Positions 1 to 8,374 of a stretch of DNA of 32,619 nt are shown piece after piece. Under the pieces are notes generated by a model, which made no database searches, was not told where the DNA came from, and saw only the letters and a list, made by a program, of their open reading frames with translations. How positions within the stretch are numbered: position 1 is the first letter of the stretch; every line of letters begins with the position of its first letter. The position numbers and the translations under genes are program-made. This DNA comes from Myxococcales bacterium (GTDB lineage Bacteria > Myxococcota_A > Polyangia > Polyangiales > Polyangiaceae). The stretch lies in NCBI GenBank assembly GCA_903642325.1, contig CAHJWM010000054.1:1-32619 (forward strand), written 5' to 3'.

Positions 1-567
1 CCACGGACCGCCGCCGGTATCGCCAGCGCAGCACCGCTCGTCGACGCGCCGCTCGCCGCGGCTACGAGCAGCGCCGTGCCCGAAGCTGCGAGCGCCGCGC
101 CTCGGGGCCCGACGCCCGCGGTGAATGCTGGGTCAGGCAGCGCCGTGAAGATGATACCCCCTCCCAAAATCACGACCGGTGGAGAACCGACGAACGGGCC
201 AGAAGTGGCGCCGGCCAAACCCGACGACGCTACCGCTTCCGATGTCGCTCCCCCGGCGACGGAAGGACGTTCAGCCGCCGAGCCCGCCACGCCCGGCACC
301 GAATTCGATCGCGGCGCCGCCATCGGCGCGCTCAGGTCTGCGGCGGCCGAGGCCTCGGCGTGCCGCAAAGAAGGCGACCCCTCCGGCACTGCCACGCTCA
401 CGATCACCTTCGCCGAATCCGGCCGGGTGACGACAGCCACCATTCAAGGCCCTCCGTTTGCCGGCACGGCTACCGGCGGCTGCATCGCGAGCACGATGCG
501 GCGAGCGCAGATACCCGCCTTCGACGGCGACCGCGTCACCGTCACGAAGACGGTCGTGATCGAGTAG
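1..567 (+). CDS. C-terminal part of a protein with a TonB-like C-terminal domain (5' end outside window)
   Basis: The frame is open from base 1 to the TAG at 565-567, so this is the last 188 residues of a longer protein; the GTG at 76 is probably internal. The first ~100 residues are Ala/Pro/Thr-rich and low-complexity, a flexible linker. The last ~85 residues begin at FDRGAAIGAL and form a compact domain with two cysteines (ACRKEG and GGCIAS) and a TonB/AgmX-PglI-like pattern: TLTITFAESGRVTTATI, then PPFAG, then AQIPAFDGDRVTV. In Polyangia this domain often ends Ser/Thr kinases, FecR-like and other envelope-signalling proteins, but the N-terminal domain that would decide the function is not in the window. 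A related domain ends the FecR-like protein at 15439-16611. Confidence 0.7.
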   Translation, partial: PRTAAGIASAAPLVDAPLAAATSSAVPEAASAAPRGPTPAVNAGSGSAVKMIPPPKITTGGEPTNGPEVAPAKPDDATASDVAPPATEGRSAAEPATPGTEFDRGAAIGALRSAAAEASACRKEGDPSGTATLTITFAESGRVTTATIQGPPFAGTATGGCIASTMRRAQIPAFDGDRVTVTKTVVIE

Positions 568-674
568 CAGCGTTGCTCGTTCTTGGAGGACGTCCGGCTT
601 CAACCTCTCGGCCCTAACGTTTACGCTGGGTCGCGCGCGAGGGCCGTTCGAGGGGTGCTTGCGCTAAGGCAAAC
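568..674. terminator. convergent intergenic gap with a possible bidirectional hairpin
   Basis: This 107-bp gap separates two converging genes. CGGCCCT at 609-615 pairs perfectly with AGGGCCG at 640-646 across a 24-nt loop. There is no T-tract on either side, so a terminator role is inferred from position only. Confidence 0.25.
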
Positions 675-3600
675 CTACGGCGCAGTCGGACCCACCGACG
701 CGCTCGGCTTACCCGTCAGATCGGTGGGTGGGAAGTCATGGGCTGCCACGCGTGAGGCTTGCGTCAGGATATCGGGATTGGGGGAGATATCCGCTTCGTA
801 GCCGCTCAACGAGCCGTGGCAGCCGGCGCACAGTCCGTTGAAGAGCGGTCTCGGGAAGCCTTGGCGTACGATCTCGCCTGGGTAAAACTGCATTTCTTCT
901 CGTTGAAAATGGTCTGTCACGGCCGCGTCCGCGGCGAGCTGCACGCGTGTCTGGAGCACGAGCGGCATGCCCCCGCGGATGGTCACGCTGGCTGAGCCAT
1001 CATCGTAGAGAGTGGGCGAGCCGAGCAGCGCGCGACGAACGTACACTTTGCCGTAATCGTCGGTGAACACAGAGCCGGCGCTGGCAGAAGCGAAGCCGAT
1101 GACACCGGTCTCCGGCGGTAAGTCCTCCCAGAAGGACAAGGAGAAGCCAGCATTCGGGGGCACGGTGCGGCCGGTGCGCGTGTTTTGGAAGACCAAGCTC
1201 GACAGCAGCGGCGCGTCCAAGATCGTGATTTGGGCCCGCTGGGCGTGCTCGGCGTCGTCGAACACTTGCGTCGCGCCGTTGGGCTCGTCCAGACGCGACG
1301 CGAATTGGCGCAAATTGTAGCGCGGGGCGAGCGCGACTGGCCAGAGCTCGTCGTTCGGGCCGCTGACCAGTGGGGTCCGCGCACCGGTATTAGTGTCGAC
1401 CTCTACGATATCGAAGTTGCCCTGAAACTCCGCGAGAGACACCACGTTGGCGGCATAGCTTGCGAGCAAATTCTGAGTCGGTAGAGGCGACGGGCTACGA
1501 TAGGCACCTTGCGTACCGGCGAGCTTGCCGGTGGCCGCGGGGTCGAGCAGGCGCAGCGAATGCTGAAAAAAGCTGGGGTTCGGCCAGCTGATGGCGGCGG
1601 GATTCTGCGCGTAATCCGCGGCCGTGGTGCTCAGTTGGTCGACGCCGACACTGCGATTGATGATGGCCAAGGTGCCGGCGCCGTGGGCCGCGCCCTGGTC
1701 ACTCAAGATGGCCGCGAAGTTTTTGTCCGCGAGCTCGACCACGTCCGTCAATTGATCGAAGCCAATCGTGTCGCGCTGACCGAACAAGGGATGATAGTCC
1801 CCACCGTCCAAGTTCATGCGCCGACCGGCGAGCTGATAAAACCCAGGTGCGCGCTTTTCGGTTACGAAAATGAGCCGACCGTCGCGCATGAAGGCCGGTG
1901 ACAACTCTTGATTGAGCAGGAACGTGAGCTGACGCACCGCACCTCGCTGCAGCACGTATAAGTTTGCGTTGAGTCGCGACGGATCGGCGGGCGTGCGCTG
2001 CGGCCCGTGGTACGCGAAAGCTCCTGCGTTCTTGGTGTTGCCGCGGGTAGACGCGAATACGATGCTGCCATCCGGGGCAAAGGCAGGATCGAAGTTGTGC
2101 ACGAGCTCACCGTTGTCGGTGAAGGCGCCGTCATCGGGGCTCGGTTGGGCGTCGATCGTGGGCTCGACCGCGCACTTGCCGTTTTCGAGCACGTACACGC
2201 GAAATGCCGTCTTGGCCGAGGAGCGGGCGGAAAACGCAATTTTCGCCGCATCCCAGGAAACGGCGGGCCGGCGCGCGTCCGTGCTCGCTACGGGCAGGTT
2301 GCACACAGCAGACAAGCTTGCTTCGTCACCAACGGTCACGTGGCCCGTCGCGTCGAGCGAGGCCGCAATCTGCATGACCTCCGCGCCCGGCGCGTAAGTT
2401 TCGAAGCTCTGTGGTGTATCCGGCAACGGCGCTGGCGGACGGCGTACGAAGACGAGGCCGGTCAAGGTCGGTGGCGTCGGAAAGCGCGCGGCTCGTTCCT
2501 TCTGAAACCAGGCCTTGATCACACAATAGGGAGCCTGATCGTCGAGCTCCGCGCTGCTGTCGGCGGCGGCGGCCAGCTCCTTTTCCGTACATTCGTGCTG
2601 CTCGGTGAAGAGGGGCCCGCCGCGGTGCAGTAACCCGCCGTACTCCGCGACTGGCGGAAGGTTTTTCCGAACCAGGCGGCTGGCATTCAAGTCGTCTGAC
2701 TCGAGCGCCAATTGCTCCAGTGTAAAAGCGTAGTTCTTGCGTGTGGCCGGTAGCCCGAAGTGGCCGCCGCTGCCGCCGCGTAGCCGGTAGTCGTGAAACA
2801 TCGTGCCCGAGTGGCAGTTGAGCATCATACAGCCGCGTTTGACGAGCATCGGTTGCACCCGGTTGGCGAAGAACAACAAGCCATCGTCTTTGCCCGGCAC
2901 GGCTCGATCGGTGGGGCCGCCCTTCTCGGTCGCCCAGGCTACGAGCGACTTGTAGTCTGCGTCGTTCGTGGAACCGAAGACTGTACCCCCCTCGTGATAC
3001 ACCCCGCCCACGGATGGAGAGAGCGCTCGCCGCAAAATTTCACTCGTGCCCGTGTCGACCGAAACGTAATCTCTAATCGCAAAGTAGTTCCAGCGTGTGG
3101 CCTCTGGAGTGGTACCGCAGGTGAGATAGAGGGAATTGGCGGCGGACCCGTGACAGTTTCCCGCAGCGCAGCGTTTGCCGATGACGGGGTTCACGGTGGC
3201 CGTGAAAGTTTTGAAGTCGGGAGCCGTCGAATCCGCGTTCGGCTCGAATTCAGGGTCGGTGCCGAGCACGTTCGAGCACGGAGTTTGCTCGAGCACGGGA
3301 TCGGCTAAAGGCGCGTTATTGACGGCAAAACCGTTGGAGATCCAAGTGTCCAACAAAGTAAATGAGGGGCTCGTCAGATCGAGCAGCTGGCCGCCGACGT
3401 GCGCAATGTCGGTCGTGATCAGCGTGGGTTTGGCGCTCTGCCAAGTCGTGATCGCGATCGGATAGGGCTTGGCGACTTTGAGTAGCAGGGCCGGCAGCCC
3501 GTAGGGGCCATAGCGCAAGAGCAGATCCTTGCGCTTGGTCAATGATTCGTAGCTCGTCACGTTCAGATTTCCGAGCGCATTGCCGCGGTCGTCTGCGGCC

Positions 3601-3797
3601 ACATGGCAGCCAGACTTGGTAGGGCTCTGGGCACACGATTGCTGGAGCACGACGCCTATCTTGCGCTCGTAGTAAGTACTCCGGGCCGAGTCTTCGTCAC
3701 GCCTGCAGGCGCCGCTGGTGATCGCCAAACCGAGAGCCAGCGCCCCAATCGAGCCTGCTTGGCCGATCTGGAACATGGCTTTGCGCGCGCGGATCAC
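675..3797 (-). CDS. PD40 beta-propeller lipoprotein with haem-c-like motifs, hydrazine synthase alpha-like
   Basis: Large secreted lipoprotein of ~1040 residues. The GTG at 3797 gives an n-region MIRARKAMF, a hydrophobic stretch and a weak lipobox (ITSGAC); the frame continues to a TTG at 3818 and an ATG lies at 3776. The N-terminal third has three Cys-His clusters resembling cytochrome c attachment sites: C-x8-CH at 3603-3635, CAAGNCH at 3150-3170 and CMMLNCH at 2811-2831 (both CX4CH). The middle has PD40/WD40-like blades (VSWDAAKIAFSA, FAPDGSIVFASTRG, FMRDGRLIFVTEKR). The tail has a canonical CXXCH (CAGCH, 816-830). The order propeller then haem site, and the motif YRSPSPLP, match the protein at 4857-7217 and recall the hydrazine synthase alpha family. 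It is the last gene of a three-gene operon. No substrate can be named; a surface redox or oxidoreductase-like role is inference. Confidence 0.75.
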   Translation of the reverse strand: MIRARKAMFQIGQAGSIGALALGLAITSGACRRDEDSARSTYYERKIGVVLQQSCAQSPTKSGCHVAADDRGNALGNLNVTSYESLTKRKDLLLRYGPYGLPALLLKVAKPYPIAITTWQSAKPTLITTDIAHVGGQLLDLTSPSFTLLDTWISNGFAVNNAPLADPVLEQTPCSNVLGTDPEFEPNADSTAPDFKTFTATVNPVIGKRCAAGNCHGSAANSLYLTCGTTPEATRWNYFAIRDYVSVDTGTSEILRRALSPSVGGVYHEGGTVFGSTNDADYKSLVAWATEKGGPTDRAVPGKDDGLLFFANRVQPMLVKRGCMMLNCHSGTMFHDYRLRGGSGGHFGLPATRKNYAFTLEQLALESDDLNASRLVRKNLPPVAEYGGLLHRGGPLFTEQHECTEKELAAAADSSAELDDQAPYCVIKAWFQKERAARFPTPPTLTGLVFVRRPPAPLPDTPQSFETYAPGAEVMQIAASLDATGHVTVGDEASLSAVCNLPVASTDARRPAVSWDAAKIAFSARSSAKTAFRVYVLENGKCAVEPTIDAQPSPDDGAFTDNGELVHNFDPAFAPDGSIVFASTRGNTKNAGAFAYHGPQRTPADPSRLNANLYVLQRGAVRQLTFLLNQELSPAFMRDGRLIFVTEKRAPGFYQLAGRRMNLDGGDYHPLFGQRDTIGFDQLTDVVELADKNFAAILSDQGAAHGAGTLAIINRSVGVDQLSTTAADYAQNPAAISWPNPSFFQHSLRLLDPAATGKLAGTQGAYRSPSPLPTQNLLASYAANVVSLAEFQGNFDIVEVDTNTGARTPLVSGPNDELWPVALAPRYNLRQFASRLDEPNGATQVFDDAEHAQRAQITILDAPLLSSLVFQNTRTGRTVPPNAGFSLSFWEDLPPETGVIGFASASAGSVFTDDYGKVYVRRALLGSPTLYDDGSASVTIRGGMPLVLQTRVQLAADAAVTDHFQREEMQFYPGEIVRQGFPRPLFNGLCAGCHGSLSGYEADISPNPDILTQASRVAAHDFPPTDLTGKPSASVGPTAP

Positions 3798-3906
3798 GAC
3801 TTCAACTTTAAGCCACAACGCGCTCCGCGCAAAAACTATCGGCGTCGGCGCGCCGGCTTCCCGAGCGAGCTCTGCCGTGTCTTCGACGCGCTTGCGCTTC
3901 GCAAGC

Positions 3907-4845
3907 TCAGAGCCGAATCAGAGCCACTGTTGCCGCGTCCCTCACCCCCGAATCGACGTCGGTTTGCGCAGCCAGGGCGGCTTCGCGCGCCGCTGGGTCA
4001 CCAATCTGCCCGAGGGCCCACACCGCCGCGGAACGTACGCCCGCATCGGGCTCGGTGTCGGCAGAGGTGAGAGCCATCAAACCCATGACGGAATCCGCGC
4101 TCCGAAGCGCGCCCAAGGTTTGGGCCGCGCGCCGCCGCACCAGAGGCGAGGCGTCACTGATCATGCCGACTACCGCATCCACGTTGCTGAACACGTTGAT
4201 CTGGGTCACGCCGCTGAGCGCGGCCAACCGCACTTCCTCGTCACCGTCCGTCAGCGCGCTTGCGAGCTCGGCATTCGGCCCCTGGTCGTTCAGGCGAACG
4301 AGGGCATTGGCGGCGGCTAGACGCACCATCGGGGAACGGTCTTTTACTAGCGCCGTAGCTACCGGAGCGATGCCGGCTCCCTCCAAGAACTCGCCCAGGG
4401 CGCTGGCCGCATACGCGCGCGTGAGCTCCGACTTCGACTGATCGCTGACTGCGTCGACCGTCTGCTCGTATGCCTCGCCCTTGCCGAAGACACCGAAGAT
4501 GCGCCGCCGGAGCCACCACGCGCTGATCTCGCGCGTCTTCGGGCTAGACGCATAGAGCAGCTTCGAGACGTACGGAATGCAGCTCAGACACTCCACCCGC
4601 TCGCCGTGCTCGAGCATGGCCCAGATTGCCGTCGGCGCGGAGCTGTCGGGGGCCTCGACCAAGGCCAAGATCGAATCCGGGGTACTCACGGCCTCGAGCG
4701 AGCTCGTGCTCAAGTTTCGATACACGCTCGAGCGACCAGGGTGCGTGAGGTCGGGGGCGTCCGCGGCGCTCGACACCGACACCAACGCCGTCGCCGCCAA
4801 GCCGAGGGAGACGCTCGAAAAGCGACGAATTTTATCGGTCATCAT
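3907..4845 (-). CDS. secreted HEAT-repeat protein
   Basis: About 312 residues from the ATG at 4845; the frame also has a TTG at 4854 and a second ATG at 4842. A GAGG lies upstream at usual spacing, overlapping the end of the preceding gene. A Sec signal peptide (hydrophobic SVSLGLAATALVSVSSA) is followed by an N-terminal domain with IWAMLEHGERVECLSCIPYV, then at least four HEAT/PBS-lyase-like helical repeats (for example MVRLAAANALVRL, EVRLAALSGV, LVRRRAAQTLGAL, GVRSAAVWALGQIGD). HEAT arrays are protein-binding scaffolds. Its position, starting within 12 nt of the end of the haem-protein gene upstream and followed by a second one, suggests a structural or assembly partner of these lipoproteins. 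The CLSC pair lacks the histidine of a haem-c site. Confidence 0.8.
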   Translation of the reverse strand: MMTDKIRRFSSVSLGLAATALVSVSSAADAPDLTHPGRSSVYRNLSTSSLEAVSTPDSILALVEAPDSSAPTAIWAMLEHGERVECLSCIPYVSKLLYASSPKTREISAWWLRRRIFGVFGKGEAYEQTVDAVSDQSKSELTRAYAASALGEFLEGAGIAPVATALVKDRSPMVRLAAANALVRLNDQGPNAELASALTDGDEEVRLAALSGVTQINVFSNVDAVVGMISDASPLVRRRAAQTLGALRSADSVMGLMALTSADTEPDAGVRSAAVWALGQIGDPAAREAALAAQTDVDSGVRDAATVALIRL

Positions 4846-4856
4846 CTTCTTCAACC

Positions 4857-7217
4857 TCAGTAGTTGTTGCCGGTGCCCGCGACCGGATCGGCGTCGACGA
4901 ACGCTTTGAAGTCCGAGTTCTGGCGGGCGTAATACTGACCTCCCAAGTCGATGCTGCGGATGAGCTTCACCAGCTCGTCCCGCGTGAGCCCGGCGAGCTT
5001 CGCGTGGTCGGTGCGCGTCGCACCGGCCACGTCGGCGTTGCTGAAGGCTTTACCGAGCGGCCAAGCGTAGGTCTTGCCGTCCAGTGCAGAAGTCACGTTC
5101 AGCTTCTCGATCAACAAGCTGTTCCGCGCATCGCTCGGGATAGCCCATTTGGGCGGCACGGTGCCAGAGGTGACCTTGGAGCCTTTCGCCATGTTCATCG
5201 CCATCACCGCCGGATAGAAGAGCGAGACGTACGAGGCGGGCCAGGTGGCAATGCGCTTGTCGTAGTACACGGTGATCGGCGTATCGCTCAGATCCATGCG
5301 AGCGATCTTGTAATTGGTGGTCGTGCTCGAGACCGCGTCGCTCATCGTCACGGTGTAAAATTGCTGAGCCTTGTCGCCGTTCGTCGTGCCGTTGTGGCAG
5401 GAGACGCACTTGGCGGTGAGCAGCGCCTGGATCTGGTTCGGGTTGTCCGCGTTCGTGGCATTCGCCCAGGGGTACTCCGTACGCTTGTCGATGGGCAGCA
5501 TGAAATTTTCCGCGTGTCGCCCGGCCGCGATGGTCGCCTGTCCGGTGCCGGCATTCGGCAAATTCGCCTTATTACGATCCTCGTGGCATCCGCCGCAGAC
5601 ACGGCTCTCACCCGGCATGCCTTGGATCCAGGTCGTCTGACTGCGTATCGAGAGATCGAACTCGTCGATCGGTTGCAGATGGATGGGCACGTACGGCGGC
5701 AGATCGGCGAGCCAAGAGCCGTCCGCTTCGATCTTGGCTTCGCCCAGAATCGCAGCGCCTTCCGCCATGGTCAGACCGAACATGGTGTGATTGGGCGAGC
5801 CCTCGGTGGAAAACCCTTCGATGATGCGCACGCGAGTGGCTTTGAGCAGCGCTTGATCGGTCGGCGTACTGGTCGTGAACTCGGCCCCGGATACGGCGTC
5901 CCCATGCCGCAACGCGAGCGACGTCTCGTGTATGTTCTCGGAGCCGAAGCGCGTGGGCAGCGAGGCATCGGACGAAGTCTGCCGCGACGGGATGATCGGC
6001 GGCTCTGAGCGCGAGCTTATCGCGTGCGCATAAAGCTCCCAGCTGCCCTCGTGGTTGATCACTAGGTCATTGACGCGGTTGGCCGCGTCGTAGAGGTACA
6101 GCCCGTAGTCTGGCGGGGTGAGACTGAGCTCGTTCGACTGGTTCACTGCGCCGTCCGCCCATGACACGAGCACGCGGCCATCCGGCAAGCTGGTCGGCGA
6201 ACGATAGCGCCCCACCGGTGACGGCTCGTCCCCGCGCGGCACGGAGGGCGTCAGCACGGTGTAGGCTTCTTCCTCGCTCTTCTCTTCGTCGAACTGTCCG
6301 ACATTTTCCGGATTCGCCGAGCGCGCGTCGAGCTTCACCAGAGCCCCCGCTTGAATCGTGTTTTCTCGGTTCGTGACGATTCCGTAAAACACATTGTCGG
6401 TGGGACTCTCGCTGACTTGCACCATCGAGTTCCCGGGTTTGCCGTGCTGACCGCTGAGCGCGACGATTTGCGTGCAGTCCGGGTTCATCGCGAAGAGCTT
6501 CACGTCGTTCACGTTCTCCAAGTGCTCCCAGCGGGAGAAGCCGACGCGGCCGTCATGCATCGAAAATAGCGTCACGACGTGGGAGAGATTTTGAGAGCAG
6601 AGCTTGCGATCCGCATCGCCCCCCGTAAGCGTAATGGTCGCCAGCTGCGTGACGGCGCGCGCGTGATTGTATTCGTCCGCGCGCGTGCCCATGGCCGTGT
6701 AGGCTTGATTAGTGGTAAAGACGATGCGACCGCCGGGCGAGAAGATCGCGTTTTGATCGTCATAGGGCCCAAAGGTGAGCTTGGTGACGGCAAACTTGCC
6801 ATCCGCGCCGCGGTCAACGCCTGCCCAATACACGTGGTAAGTGTCGTGCGCGTCTGCTTTCATCGTGAACACGACCTTGGTGCCATCGAAGCTCGTATCC
6901 ACGCTCGACACGTCCGCGGTTGGATAGTCTTCGATGAGGTTGGCCTGAACCTCACGCGACTTCAGATCGTATATCTCGAGCCGCCCGCCGGGCTCGTAGC
7001 GCCCGTAATCCATGACTTGGCCCATGCCGCCCGCCACGTCGATGCTGACCGTGCCATCCGCTGCGACCGCTGTGTGCTGGCGGACCGCGTACACGATCCT
7101 CGACACGTTCCCGTTTTCGGTATCCGAAGCGGTGCTCGAACAGGCGCTGAGCAGCGCCGCCGAGGCGAGCAATGCCCACGAGCCCGAGTGGCAAGGGTCG
7201 AACAGCGGATGAGGCAT
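4857..7217 (-). CDS. hydrazine synthase alpha-like lipoprotein with two CXXCH haem-c motifs
   Basis: 786 residues from an ATG preceded by AGGA at 9-nt spacing. The N-terminus has a clear lipobox (ALLSAC), so the mature protein is a surface lipoprotein. A beta-propeller of PD40-like blades fills roughly residues 40-480 (FDGTKVVFTMKAD, FSPGGRIVFTTNQ, HDGRVGFSRWE). Near residue 340 is YRSPTSLPDGRVLVSWADG, a motif shared with the protein at 675-3797, followed by a WELYA segment. Two canonical haem-c sites follow: CGGCH (residues 541-545) and CVSCH (604-608). Propeller plus C-terminal c-type haems is the architecture of the hydrazine synthase alpha subunit and its wider family. No beta/gamma partner genes are nearby, so hydrazine synthesis itself is unlikely; another redox chemistry is inferred. 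First gene of the operon. Confidence 0.8.
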   Translation of the reverse strand: MPHPLFDPCHSGSWALLASAALLSACSSTASDTENGNVSRIVYAVRQHTAVAADGTVSIDVAGGMGQVMDYGRYEPGGRLEIYDLKSREVQANLIEDYPTADVSSVDTSFDGTKVVFTMKADAHDTYHVYWAGVDRGADGKFAVTKLTFGPYDDQNAIFSPGGRIVFTTNQAYTAMGTRADEYNHARAVTQLATITLTGGDADRKLCSQNLSHVVTLFSMHDGRVGFSRWEHLENVNDVKLFAMNPDCTQIVALSGQHGKPGNSMVQVSESPTDNVFYGIVTNRENTIQAGALVKLDARSANPENVGQFDEEKSEEEAYTVLTPSVPRGDEPSPVGRYRSPTSLPDGRVLVSWADGAVNQSNELSLTPPDYGLYLYDAANRVNDLVINHEGSWELYAHAISSRSEPPIIPSRQTSSDASLPTRFGSENIHETSLALRHGDAVSGAEFTTSTPTDQALLKATRVRIIEGFSTEGSPNHTMFGLTMAEGAAILGEAKIEADGSWLADLPPYVPIHLQPIDEFDLSIRSQTTWIQGMPGESRVCGGCHEDRNKANLPNAGTGQATIAAGRHAENFMLPIDKRTEYPWANATNADNPNQIQALLTAKCVSCHNGTTNGDKAQQFYTVTMSDAVSSTTTNYKIARMDLSDTPITVYYDKRIATWPASYVSLFYPAVMAMNMAKGSKVTSGTVPPKWAIPSDARNSLLIEKLNVTSALDGKTYAWPLGKAFSNADVAGATRTDHAKLAGLTRDELVKLIRSIDLGGQYYARQNSDFKAFVDADPVAGTGNNY

Positions 7218-7497
7218 GCGAGGTTTTCCTAACGATTCGACGCGAAAATCGCGCGTCTCCTAGCGGTTGTCGAAGCAGGAACTGCGCCACCTATAAACGT
7301 CATGAATATTGATAACTTAACTTCTACTTTCGGGGCGTGCGGACCCATTCCGAAGCGTTTGCGGGGCCCCTCGCCCCCAAGCGTCCGCATTGCCTGCAAT
7401 CGTCGACGCAGGCGATGACGGGCGAACCAATGCTAGGTAGCGGTGGGCGGCGCGTCAAAACGTGCGCTCGTGTCGGTACAGGAGCCACCTGCGCAGA
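7218..7497. promoter_or_regulatory. divergent promoter region with an AT-rich island
   Basis: The 280-bp gap separates the divergent haem-lipoprotein operon and hisIE. The run at 7291-7326 (TATAAACGTC, then GAATATTGATAACTTAAC) is very AT-rich for this genome and is the most promoter-like stretch; on the minus strand it offers TATAGG as a possible -10. Downstream on the minus strand, GACGCG and CGCGTC form a short hairpin around AAAATCG in the presumed leader. Exact promoter elements cannot be fixed by eye. Confidence 0.35.
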
Positions 7498-8154
7498 ATG
7501 CAACTTCAGCTCAACGAACAGGGATTGATCCCAGCAGTCGCTCAAGACCGCTTCGACGGCCAGATCCGAATGGTGGCTTGGATGAGCCAAGAATCGCTGG
7601 CACAGACCTTAGCCACGGGGCAGGCCACGTTTTTCAGCCGCTCGCGGGGCAAGCTGTGGCTGAAGGGCGAGAGCAGCGGAAATGTGCTGCGCGTGCACTC
7701 GGTGACCGCCGACTGCGATGCCGACACGTTACTGCTGTTGGTCGAGCCCGCGGGGCCCTCGTGCCACACGGGTCGTCCGAGCTGCTTCTTTCAGCGCATC
7801 GCCGCCGACGGAACACTGCACGAAGAGCCCTACGAAATGACCCCATTTCTGGGCGAGCTCGAGCGCACGATCGAGGAGCGGCAAGCGAGCACGGCAGACA
7901 AAAGCTACACCCGCAGCCTGCTCGACGGCGGAATCACGAAAATCGGCGGCAAAATTAGGGAAGAAGCGGGCGAGCTCGTGGAAGCGCTGGCCAATGAAAG
8001 CGATCAGCGCGTCCTCAGCGAATCAGCCGACCTGCTGTTCCACGTGTTGGTTGGCCTGCGCGCGCGCGGCCTGGGCCTACGCGAAGTCGTCCGGACCCTG
8101 GCCGACCGCGCGCAACAGAGTGGTCACGCGGAAAAATCCAGCCGTAAGGCTTGA
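7498..8154 (+). CDS. hisIE: bifunctional phosphoribosyl-AMP cyclohydrolase / phosphoribosyl-ATP pyrophosphatase
   Basis: HisIE carries out the second and third steps of histidine synthesis, hydrolysing PR-ATP to PR-AMP and opening its purine ring. The HisI part (residues ~5-105) shows FFSRSRGKLWLKGESSGN, the metal-binding DCDAD (72-76) and GPSCHTG followed by SCFF, all diagnostic. The HisE part (~115-205) shows SYTRSLL (136-142), KIREEAGEL and ESADLLFH, the metal-binding acidic motifs of the MazG-like fold. I chose the ATG at 7498 (MQLQLNEQGL), 218 residues, over the in-frame ATG at 7462 because the extra 12 residues (RSCRYRSHLRR) look non-coding. The AGGAG upstream is ~13 nt away, rather far. 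It stands alone, away from other his genes. Confidence 0.95.
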   Translation: MQLQLNEQGLIPAVAQDRFDGQIRMVAWMSQESLAQTLATGQATFFSRSRGKLWLKGESSGNVLRVHSVTADCDADTLLLLVEPAGPSCHTGRPSCFFQRIAADGTLHEEPYEMTPFLGELERTIEERQASTADKSYTRSLLDGGITKIGGKIREEAGELVEALANESDQRVLSESADLLFHVLVGLRARGLGLREVVRTLADRAQQSGHAEKSSRKA

Positions 8155-8255
8155 GCAGTCTCCGGCCGAACCCGGGGTGCGTTTCACGACGGACGACGCC
8201 AAAGTCGAAGGCCCGGCTTTTAGGCCGTCCGGGGTAGGGCATTCGCTTTAGGAGG

Positions 8256-8275
8256 GGCCGCGAGCACCCGCGGCC
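8256..8275 (+). terminator. possible hisIE terminator hairpin
   Basis: GGCCGCG (8256-8262) and CGCGGCC (8269-8275) form a perfect 7-bp GC stem with a 6-nt loop about 100 bp after the hisIE stop. There is no T-tract, so intrinsic termination is uncertain. Confidence 0.3.
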
Positions 8276-8283
8276 GATGTGGT

Positions 8284-8312
8284 TTGACCCTCTCCGAAGC
8301 GCTCGTTATCGT
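8284..8312 (+). promoter_or_regulatory. sigma70-type promoter candidate for the FrzS-like gene
   Basis: TTGACC (8284-8289) and TATCGT (8307-8312) are separated by exactly 17 bp, a good match to the housekeeping consensus. They lie ~60 bp before the ATG at 8375, which has only a weak GAGCG ribosome site. Confidence 0.45.
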
Positions 8313-8374
8313 GCGCTTTCTCGTTTCCGCGCCCGAGCAACCCGCCAGGGCGCCCTCCCAACGAGCGACCGCTG

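Noticed and set aside
4857-7217. True hydrazine synthase subunit
   Set aside because: No beta/gamma subunit or other anammox gene is nearby, and a lipoprotein signal is present; only family-level similarity is claimed.
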